NCBI GenBank assembly: GCA_900074725.1
Contig: LT598457.1
Coordinates: 806,001 to 870,000, forward strand
Direction of reading: 5' to 3'
Origin: Lachancea dasiensis
Lineage: Eukaryota > Ascomycota > Saccharomycetes > Saccharomycetales > Saccharomycetaceae
DNA: 64,000 bases
The translations under genes were made by a program, and so were the position numbers. Shown one piece after another: positions 56,691 to 64,000 of the stretch; the first letter of the stretch is position 1; each line of letters opens with the position of its first letter. A model generated the notes under the pieces. That model had not been told where the DNA came from. It did no database searches and saw only the letters and a list, made by a program, of their open reading frames with translations.

Positions 56691-59483
56691 TCAGAAGACT
56701 TCTTTGAAAAGACTGCCTTTTTTGTCGCCGCTTTCTTCGGCGGCGTTATTTTCTCCAACTTCGCTGGAATCAGGTAGCTCGTCTACCTCGTCATCGGAAT
56801 TATCAACGATCTTGATCTGGTTGGCTTGGGAAAAACCACTAAAAGTTGGTTTCAAGTCCACACTCTCCGGCTTAAGGGGTGGCGACTCGGCCTCAGCAGC
56901 TTTCGAAGTGGCTTCAATGTTCTCCACTTCGGTCTCTTTTACCTCGGGCTCTTTCACCTCAGGCGCTTTTATTTCAGGCGCTTTTATTTCAGGCTCTTTT
57001 ATTTCAGGCTCTTTTATTTCAGGCTCTTTTATTTCAGGCTCTTTTACTTCAGGCTTCTCCACGTCAAGCTCCTCAACCTTACCCTCAGATTGGATTTTCT
57101 CAGTGGGCTCAGGCTTTTGCGACGCCGATTTAGCTTTTGGAGGCTTGCTCACCGGCTTTCCCGCAGGCTTTGCCACTGGCTCTGAACTACCCTTCACTGG
57201 AGACTTTGCATTGTCCTTCTGAACAATTCCGAAAAGTTTCTTCTTCAATGAAGATCCTTTGGGGCTGGTAGGAGATGCGACTTCTCCTTTCTTGGACGAA
57301 GAAGTGGTAGGGTTAGCCTTCTTTGGAGTCTTAGGCTTCACCTCAGGTTTGAAATCAGGCGGCAACACCGCATCTACCATACTAGGTTTAGCTCCTACCG
57401 GTTTTGAGGTGGAGACCTTGGGTGCCGGTGCCCTGTTGGCTTCGCCGTCCGAATCCAACACCCCATTGACATTCTTTAGCGATTCGGTGGAGACTGATGG
57501 CTCCTCCGTTTTATCAAATTTACCATCCTCCAAACCGTCTTCAGCTTCAGCTATAGTCTCTGTAGGCTTTTGTTGTTGAGCTATAAATTCGTCTGAAGTC
57601 ATACCTAGCAAAGCCTTAACTTTGCCTTCGTCCAATTTCTCTTCCCCTTTTAGTTGTGTGACGCTTCTCATCGCTTCCAATAAGACCAACTTTTCGTTCT
57701 TCAAGCGTAGCTCAGTGGCATTAAGTTCACTTTGACGCTCATTGATCATGGTGTCAACTTCTAATTGTCTCAACCGGGATTCCTCTGATGACTGTTGCGC
57801 TTGCTCCTTGGCCTTCTCGACCAAAATGACATAGTGCGACTCGATCTTGTCTTCAAACTCATCCCTTTCGGTTGCCAATCCGTCCAATTTCACGCCTTCC
57901 TCTTCATGTTTAGCATCAGAGTCCACCAATTCTTGATCAAGTTGTTCAATTTTGATCTTGTGATTTTCAATTGACGTGCGCAAGTCAGAGATGGCTTGGG
58001 AGAGTGTTTCACGCTCATTTACGAGTCTTTGGTGTTCAGCTTCAGCGGCAATTACATCGTCAAGGTAAGGTTGAACCTCCAAATCTTGCTCCTTTCTTGC
58101 TGCTACAATTGCATCCTCCTGTACCTGCGCCAAATGCGCCAGTTCAGTCTCGCATCGCTTCTCTTCATCCAGTAACTCTTGCTCCACCAGTTTTTGGAGG
58201 GCAGCGAACTTGTCTTTGGTGTCTTGCAAGGCCTTCTCAACATCTGCAACCTGCGCGTCTTTGGTGGTGAGCAGCTCTTGATATTTTCTTTCGGTCCTAG
58301 TATGCAAACCTTCAGTTTCACGCGCGTGTCTCAAACGAGTCTCCCTAGAGAACATCTTGTCATTCGCAATTTTATTGCGCTGCAATTCGGCCCAAGCGCT
58401 ATTTTGCTCTTTGTAGTCAATTTTACGTTGCTTGATGTCTTCATCTACAGCCCTCTGCTGTAAGGCTCTGCTATCCACTTCATCCAAGACGGGAGTAATC
58501 AAGCCCTGTGCAATGTTCTGGACATCCGACTGACTTAACCATAAACCGCCGCCCATGTTGATTTTTCCTTTGTTTTCGGAGCGCTGAGAAGAGCTCTTTT
58601 GGGCCAGCGCAACAGCCAGTTTGTTAAATTCCTCATTTCTGAACAAGCTGCCAGGTGCAGCCCGATCAATGGAGGCTAGTTGGTTTTGAGCATTGCTCTT
58701 TGCCAAAGCCAAGACCTGTGGAGATGTCAAGAGTCCAAAATAGGCTTGCTTTTTCTTTTCACGCTCCAACAATTCTGATTCAGATACAGCATTAGGGTCA
58801 AAATCGCGCACTGCATATGCTGCACGCGAAGCGTAATTTTTAGGGTCGGCCTCCAGTTCGGCCTCTGCTTCCAGCTGATTTTTGGTGGAGATCCTCTCCA
58901 TAATTTCGGGAGTGAAGGAAAAACTACGGTCAGCAGCTTTAACAGAGTCCTTAGAGCCAACGTACACCACTTTTTCAGGATTGGAACGCATGTCCATACG
59001 CTTGCCAGCCGCCGCCTCTGCGCCGGAAAGTATCTTGGCCATGTCCATTTCCCGCTTGCCGGACGTTATAGGGGCCTCCACGGGCTTCGCGGCCAACGCC
59101 TTAGTTGCAGCACTGGTGGAGCGCTTGTCAGAGACCACCGTCACATTCGAAGACACGCTCGACGCGCGAGAACGACTGGACACGGCTGTTGCAGCTTTGG
59201 AAGCGTTGGAGTCGACCATGAGTCTTTTGTACGCCTCGATGGTCGTTTTGTTGTTGTTGGCCAAGTTTGCCGCTACGTCAGATGCGTACTTGGCGTCCGA
59301 AACGCCCGACCCTGTGGTCCTGGCTGGTGACTGGTACATGCCATATTTTTGCTTAGCTCTGTAGATTGCTTCTTTTGATAGGGCTTTCCCGTCTCTGCGG
59401 TAAGCCTGCGGCGCCTTGGTCGACCCAGCTGATGCTATAGAGCTGGTATCGTCGATATCAGCGGCCGCTGAGATCAAAGACAT
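56691..59483 (-). CDS. EIS1: Eis1, eisosome component
   Basis: Eis1 is needed for eisosome assembly at the plasma membrane. The product is 930 aa (843 in S. cerevisiae) from MSLISAAADIDD, the family start; the frame is open 15 codons upstream. Conserved stretches include LSKEAIYRAKQKYGMYQSPA, TTIEAYKRLMVDSNASKAA and the KINMGGGLWLS block, followed by a long coiled coil (about residues 370-620). The C-terminal tail has a repeat of about nine EPEIK-type pentapeptides (encoded at about 56941-57055) not recalled from the S. cerevisiae protein, and ends with FSGFSQANQ. One gene here stands for YMR031C and its paralogue YKL050C. Confidence 0.94.
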   Translation of the reverse strand: MSLISAAADIDDTSSIASAGSTKAPQAYRRDGKALSKEAIYRAKQKYGMYQSPARTTGSGVSDAKYASDVAANLANNNKTTIEAYKRLMVDSNASKAATAVSSRSRASSVSSNVTVVSDKRSTSAATKALAAKPVEAPITSGKREMDMAKILSGAEAAAGKRMDMRSNPEKVVYVGSKDSVKAADRSFSFTPEIMERISTKNQLEAEAELEADPKNYASRAAYAVRDFDPNAVSESELLEREKKKQAYFGLLTSPQVLALAKSNAQNQLASIDRAAPGSLFRNEEFNKLAVALAQKSSSQRSENKGKINMGGGLWLSQSDVQNIAQGLITPVLDEVDSRALQQRAVDEDIKQRKIDYKEQNSAWAELQRNKIANDKMFSRETRLRHARETEGLHTRTERKYQELLTTKDAQVADVEKALQDTKDKFAALQKLVEQELLDEEKRCETELAHLAQVQEDAIVAARKEQDLEVQPYLDDVIAAEAEHQRLVNERETLSQAISDLRTSIENHKIKIEQLDQELVDSDAKHEEEGVKLDGLATERDEFEDKIESHYVILVEKAKEQAQQSSEESRLRQLEVDTMINERQSELNATELRLKNEKLVLLEAMRSVTQLKGEEKLDEGKVKALLGMTSDEFIAQQQKPTETIAEAEDGLEDGKFDKTEEPSVSTESLKNVNGVLDSDGEANRAPAPKVSTSKPVGAKPSMVDAVLPPDFKPEVKPKTPKKANPTTSSSKKGEVASPTSPKGSSLKKKLFGIVQKDNAKSPVKGSSEPVAKPAGKPVSKPPKAKSASQKPEPTEKIQSEGKVEELDVEKPEVKEPEIKEPEIKEPEIKEPEIKAPEIKAPEVKEPEVKETEVENIEATSKAAEAESPPLKPESVDLKPTFSGFSQANQIKIVDNSDDEVDELPDSSEVGENNAAEESGDKKGSLFKEVF

Positions 59484-60291
59484 GACTCCTAAACTTGAGA
59501 AAAGGGGCTCTTGCCAATTGCCAGACACGCTAATCTACACGAGTGAAAACTAGGGTTCAATCGCTGATTTTTTTTGACACTTGAGGCTAAGATGCTTGCC
59601 AAATATTAATGTCAGTAAGGCAATTGTCCTACCTCAACACGCTGTACTTTCTGAAGTTACTTTTGCACTAAGTGAGGTCTTTGAAAGATTGTTCAAAACT
59701 CCAGGGGATCCCAATCCCTTGATATACAGACCTTCCGCCGTATGAAAAGCGGAAGGGAAGAGAGATTTTCCTATTGAGGAAAGCTAGTCCTCTCATTACC
59801 TATATCGGAAGTTATATCCATAATTGGTAAGAATACCATATTTGTGAGGTCATTACCGAAAATGGAAGCACACGGACGTGTTCGGTGCATATGGAAGACG
59901 TACAAAATGACCATTCGCTAACGTTCAATGAGAACATAAAGCTGCGCTGAAGCTGAGGTGAGTGCAAGTAGACAAGTCATTGGCATACTGTGCGACTAGT
60001 GAGTGGACACCTTACTTACATTTGGGCCGTGTCATGTCACTCTTCAACCGTTCCTCAAAGGGTAACTCCCTTACCGTAGTAGGCAATAGTCATGATTTGA
60101 GTTTAGACCTCTTCTTTAGGAAAATCATAAACAGTAGGTGAAGTATCTAAAAGTATCAATCAACAAAGACGTAGAAATGGAGAACTCAACGTCGAAAAGG
60201 CCGCTGCAGTACAAGCGATTAGTATTTAGTTTTCACAGTATCAAGCTGAAATTCTCCTTAGCACGGGTTAGTATCTCCATCGGTAATTGTC
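59484..60291. other. Divergent intergenic region EIS1-HOF1
   Basis: About 800 bp. An inverted pair CCTTCCGC/GCGGAAGG at 59731-59738 and 59749-59756 could form a small stem. No gene seen. Confidence 0.5.
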
Positions 60292-62178
60292 ATGTCGCAC
60301 ACCTATAACTACCAGTTGAGTTTTTGGGATGAACAAGACGCAGGTGCGACGCTTCTGCTTGAACATGTCAGCCATGGCCTTGAGTCGTGCAGTAACATAG
60401 TCGCTTTTTTTGAGGAGAGAAGCAAACTGGAGAAGGATTACGCCCGCCGGCTGAGTGCCATCAGCGGGAAACTGCAGAGTGGCCTACAGCAGACCCCGGA
60501 CTACGGCAAATTGGCGCATTGCCTTAGGAGCCTCCAAGCAACCCAGGAACGAAACTGCCAAGCCCACTCTAAAGCAGCAGTTGCAATTCACAAGGACGAG
60601 TACGCAGAGCTCAAGCAGCGCGTTCAGGAGCTTCAAGCCCGGTACAAGACGATTGACATCAAGATCCGCAACATTTGCAATGCCAAGATCACAAAGCGTC
60701 AGCTCTGTGATACACTGAAGGAAAAGCTGAACAATGCAACTACCGAGCTGCGAGACTGCCAATTGAATAAGGACAACTTTCTAGGAAAGCGGAATTTGGA
60801 CCAAAACGATCGTCATTTGCTGAAGTGGAAAAGCATTGTTAATGAGCTACAGCTGAAGTTGGACGTTTTGAAACAGGAATACAAAGCTTCAACCAAGCAT
60901 TGGCTAAATGAGTGGTCGCAACTAAGTTTAGAATTGCAAGAGCTCGAAAAATCTCGAATTCAATTAATACAGTTGAAAATCCAGGATTTCGCTAAGCATT
61001 GCTCGGACATGGCCATTCAGGAGCAAGCTTGTATGGAGGGGTTAACACAACAACTTGTAAAGTATACCGCGGACCAAGATATAACAAGTTTTGCTTACAA
61101 TCACGGCACCGGGCGACTCCGGGCCAGCGTCCCACTACCACATCCATCACAAGCACAGTCACAATTGCAGTCTAGTTCCAGCAAGCACGCGCAAAATATA
61201 CGACGGTTATCCTCACAGTTGCAGAGAACTAGGATTTCGAGCCAGATAACTGAAGAATTGCAAAGATCTCCTTCTGGCTCACTACCAGCTTCTTCGTGGC
61301 AAGACAAACCACAGGTTCCGGATTATTCAGGCCGGAATCTTTTCCCCACCACCCAAAGCATGCACAATGACGTTAGACTTTTAGAGCCGCCTGTAACAAC
61401 GTCTGCCGCGTACACAACATCAGAGTCTTCCAACGAATCTTCGAATCCAACTGATTTCACCTCTCATATGAAGCGCCATCCTAGTGCCGAGTCTCTTAGC
61501 ACTTCAATTTCGTCACTTGCGCATAGTATTGAAGATTCTAGAAGGTTTGCCAAGTCCTGGAATTCTCAAAACAGACGTAAGTCCAAAGCTCGGTCTCAAG
61601 TGTTTGAGACCACAACAGAGACAAATGCAGATGTGCCTTCACGATCCGCTAGTATGGACACAACCCGTATCCACGTAAACGAAGAGATGCCCTCAACAAA
61701 ATCATTCCACAAAAACCGGAGATCCATGGTGGGTTCGGAATCGGGCTCAAATCCGTTCAAACAAGCGTTAGACGAAATGAGGAAAGTATCAGACGAGCAT
61801 GATGACCCAATGATTACGAAAAACAGGAGAAAACCTACTGAGAAACCACTGATACCATTTCCACATTCTCGACATGCGACTCTTGGGGATGACGAAACTC
61901 CTTCGAAGAAACGCGTAATGGACGTGGATCATTACGTGGAGCTTCCTCTTCAAAGCAGTAAAGGCGAGACGGTAATCCAATACGCAAGGGCCCTATATAC
62001 TTTCATGGAGGCAAATGAGCAATGTATCGTCAACTTTCGCGTTGGCGACTATCTGCTTCTGACAGAGAAACTTGACAACGACTGGTTCATTGGTGAAGTT
62101 CTTGATGCCTCAAAAAGTGTCAATCCTGATTATCGGTATGGGATTATTCCACAAAACTACATCGAGCTACTGCCATGA
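60292..62178 (+). CDS. HOF1: Hof1, F-BAR cytokinesis protein
   Basis: Hof1 binds the bud neck and couples actomyosin ring contraction to septum formation. The 628-aa product (669 in S. cerevisiae) has an F-BAR domain at residues 1-265 (SFWDEQDAGATLLLEHVSHG, FFEERSKLEKDYARRL), a disordered Ser/Thr-rich middle, and a C-terminal SH3 domain at about 565-628 (ARALYTFMEANEQ ... NDWFIGEVLDAS ... YGIIPQNYIELLP). Order EIS1-HOF1-ARP9 matches YMR031C-YMR033W. Confidence 0.95.
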   Translation: MSHTYNYQLSFWDEQDAGATLLLEHVSHGLESCSNIVAFFEERSKLEKDYARRLSAISGKLQSGLQQTPDYGKLAHCLRSLQATQERNCQAHSKAAVAIHKDEYAELKQRVQELQARYKTIDIKIRNICNAKITKRQLCDTLKEKLNNATTELRDCQLNKDNFLGKRNLDQNDRHLLKWKSIVNELQLKLDVLKQEYKASTKHWLNEWSQLSLELQELEKSRIQLIQLKIQDFAKHCSDMAIQEQACMEGLTQQLVKYTADQDITSFAYNHGTGRLRASVPLPHPSQAQSQLQSSSSKHAQNIRRLSSQLQRTRISSQITEELQRSPSGSLPASSWQDKPQVPDYSGRNLFPTTQSMHNDVRLLEPPVTTSAAYTTSESSNESSNPTDFTSHMKRHPSAESLSTSISSLAHSIEDSRRFAKSWNSQNRRKSKARSQVFETTTETNADVPSRSASMDTTRIHVNEEMPSTKSFHKNRRSMVGSESGSNPFKQALDEMRKVSDEHDDPMITKNRRKPTEKPLIPFPHSRHATLGDDETPSKKRVMDVDHYVELPLQSSKGETVIQYARALYTFMEANEQCIVNFRVGDYLLLTEKLDNDWFIGEVLDASKSVNPDYRYGIIPQNYIELLP

Positions 62179-62388
62179 ATTAGAAGAAGCTCATATGTCT
62201 CACATAAGGGGATTCGGCTACATTTCAAATTAGAGGTATATTTGTTGTAATATTGTATTAATGACATTGGAGTTTTCTTGACACTATAAATCGCAATTCA
62301 AATTTATCAATGCAGCATTCAAGAACGCGCCCTTTATTTGTCCTGGAAAAACAACTATGCGATAATTCATTCATCAGATATCTCTCCT

Positions 62389-62922
62389 TCAAATGAACTG
62401 ACCACGTATCCTGCGCGCCAGTTGCATATCTTTCCTCATGATAGTGATTCTTTTCGCATGAAGTGCAAGGAGATTGGTATGTTCCAAGAGCCCAACCAGA
62501 TACGCCTCACTGGCTTCTTGAAGAGCCATAATAGCCATAGATTGCCACCGAAGTTCCTGCTCCTCGGTCGTAAATTGGTCGGTCACTTCCTTGACCAAAC
62601 GTGCAAACGGCATTTTAGATATAAGAAGATCAGTGCTTCTCTGATATTTTCGTATTTCTTGTAGAGCCACATCGCTGGGGCGGTATCTTTTTGTTTTCAC
62701 CTTCCGTCTACGTATCTGAGTGACCGCTGGTATAGTGCTTTCAATTCTAGAGGGCTCTTCAGATGGAACATAACGCCTACGGTCCTCCGATCGGCTTAGT
62801 AGTAGCCTTCTTTGTCGATTTTTTTGGAGAAGCGAAAAAGCTCTTTCATTAATGTCTTGAGCCAGTCTATTAGTATTACTCAAAGTCCTAGCTCCATGCT
62901 GGCTAGCTATACTGGTATTCAT
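62389..62922 (-). CDS. CSE4: Cse4, centromeric histone H3 variant (CENP-A)
   Basis: This 177-aa protein replaces H3 in the single centromeric nucleosome. The C-terminal histone-fold domain begins [35 protein letters not shown] and ends [21 protein letters not shown]. The loop-1/alpha-2 CATD region ([20 protein letters not shown]) differs from canonical H3 as expected. The N-terminal tail of about 75 residues is shorter than in S. cerevisiae (229 aa total) and similar in size to Kluyveromyces Cse4. Synteny with EIS1/YKL050C matches YKL049C. Confidence 0.95.
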   Translation of the reverse strand: MNTSIASQHGARTLSNTNRLAQDINERAFSLLQKNRQRRLLLSRSEDRRRYVPSEEPSRIESTIPAVTQIRRRKVKTKRYRPSDVALQEIRKYQRSTDLLISKMPFARLVKEVTDQFTTEEQELRWQSMAIMALQEASEAYLVGLLEHTNLLALHAKRITIMRKDMQLARRIRGQFI

Positions 62923-63061
62923 AGGTCTTAGCTTGGCGTTTTTCGTTTACTTATTTAGCTGGTGATGCTTTTGTTAGTTTACATTTCAAATTAATATCAA
63001 GCATGTTGTTATCACCTTCGACTTTCATCTGAAAATCTTAAACATTCAAATACGTACCGAT

Positions 63062-64000
63062 ATGGCTCCTTTTAGGCAAGATAGCTATTTCGTATGTACC
63101 ACATCTAAGGATGCTGTTGTATATCAGCTCAATTTACTAACCACCTCCTCTTAAGATCATATATCCAGGGTCGCAGTATGCCTTGGTGCAGTTTGGTATG
63201 AGAGAAGAAACCCTGTACCCACCACAATTGAAAATCCCAGTCGACGTATATCGCACAAGCGAGGGTAAGCTCACTACAAAGAAAGAAGGTAATGAACACG
63301 TTAGCCCGTTATGTGACGGTCGAATTGTGGACTTGGATGCATTCCTCTTTTTCATCAAGTTGGTGTACAGATCATACTTGGCGCAGCGTTCAAGGTTTGG
63401 AGCCAGTCCAGAGGTGTTTGACATGGAACTATCTAACATCCCTATGCTGCTCTTGAGCCATTCTTCTTGGTCGCATTTTCAATTAGAGACCATCACCCAG
63501 TTTGTTTTCGAGCAGCTGCAAATTAACAACTTCATGCTCTTACCCTCAAACCTGGCGTGCTCCTATGCACTTGGATCTCTACAAAATTGCGTAGTTATTG
63601 ATATCCACGCCACTGGTACCGACGTTACGCCAATTCTAGACTATATTCAATTGACACATCTGTCTGCGAAATCAAAGTTCGGTGGGAATTGCATTGACGA
63701 AGCACTTTCGGGACTACTTCGACAGTGGACCCCTGAACAAATTGAAGATTTAAAGAAGTCTAGTGTTTTTGAAGTTTTGAGTGAGGATGCAAAGAAAACT
63801 TCCACATTGAATTTTCAGAGTGAAGAAGACGAGGGCGCGTTGGACGTGGCTGCTCTAATTACCAGCGATCGTGATACTCGAGAACTGCTAGAAGAGCGGG
63901 AAAAAAACCAGGCCTCTCAACAGTTGTCAAACAGCGATCAAGAGACTAATGTGTTCGCCGAGCGTAATGGGAAGCAAGTCGTTGTGGGCAAGCAGAGATT
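63062..64000 (+). CDS. ARP9: Arp9, SWI/SNF and RSC actin-related protein (partial, spliced)
   Basis: Arp9 pairs with Arp7 in the SWI/SNF and RSC remodellers. Exon 1 (63062-63091) encodes MAPFRQDSYF; donor GTATGT at 63092, branch point TACTAAC at 63135-63141, acceptor TTAAG ending at 63155. Exon 2 starts IIYPGSQYALVQFG and stays open to the window end, giving about 291 of an expected 460-470 residues. The 64-nt intron is very short. Family stretches include LSNIPMLLLSHSSWSHF, VFEQLQINNFMLLPSNLACSYALGSLQN and SDRDTRELLEEREKNQ. The start codon is divergent from CSE4, 139 bp away. Confidence 0.93.

Overview
This is nuclear DNA of a budding yeast of the family Saccharomycetaceae. The genes are dense and mostly intronless. 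The few introns use GTATGT/GTACGT donors and TACTAAC branch points, and almost every protein matches a named Saccharomyces cerevisiae gene. Gene names below come from recalled protein families and gene order, not from a search. Genes that S. cerevisiae carries on two sister (whole-genome-duplication) segments are interleaved here as single copies: first a YDR436-YDR447 / YML016-YML024 block, then a YKL049-YKL060 / YMR027-YMR033 block. That is the pattern of a lineage that never had the duplication. An HO-like (WHO) relic downstream of FBA1 points to the Torulaspora/Zygotorulaspora/Zygosaccharomyces side or Lachancea; the species is not determined.

Layout. 0.7-22.5 kb: RPS17, ECM11, DLD1, a YDR444W-type lipase, SSN2/MED13, NSE5, APT1, DOT1, UNG1, YML020W, LRS4, OST6 and a YML018C/THI74 transporter. 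24.3-29.6 kb: MPE1, HRT2 and a pyruvate decarboxylase, which separate the transporter from its usual neighbour PSP2. 30.1-34.5 kb: PSP2, GPI19 and PPZ1. 34.5-39.5 kb: a GC-rich promoter island full of small tandem repeats, FBA1, three 108-bp repeats, and a decayed LAGLIDADG/intein-type gene. 39.5-64 kb: TOA2, TAP42, NUP120, FAR8, TMA19, OAR1, DEF1, MDM35, ASK1, SFK1, EIS1, HOF1, CSE4 and the first part of ARP9.

Most genes are housekeeping: translation (RPS17, TMA19, PSP2), transcription (SSN2, TOA2, DEF1, ARP9), chromatin and kinetochore (DOT1, LRS4, ASK1, CSE4), DNA repair and meiosis (UNG1, NSE5, ECM11), glycolysis and fermentation (FBA1, PDC, DLD1), cortex and cytokinesis (EIS1, SFK1, HOF1), PP2A-type signalling (TAP42, FAR8, PPZ1), ER glycosylation and GPI synthesis (OST6, GPI19), and mitochondria (MDM35, OAR1).

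The most unusual part is the FBA1 neighbourhood. About 0.8 kb after the FBA1 stop lies a broken gene with an intein/HO-like N-terminus and two degenerate LAGLIDADG-type motifs. This fits the WHO family of homing elements, which are known to target FBA1 and are relatives of the mating-type switching endonuclease HO. FBA1 itself shows abrupt changes in codon choice along its length, and the gene order around FBA1 and MPE1 is rearranged, as repeated breakage at FBA1 could explain. I found no convincing tRNA, rRNA, snoRNA, LTR element, CRISPR array or centromere.
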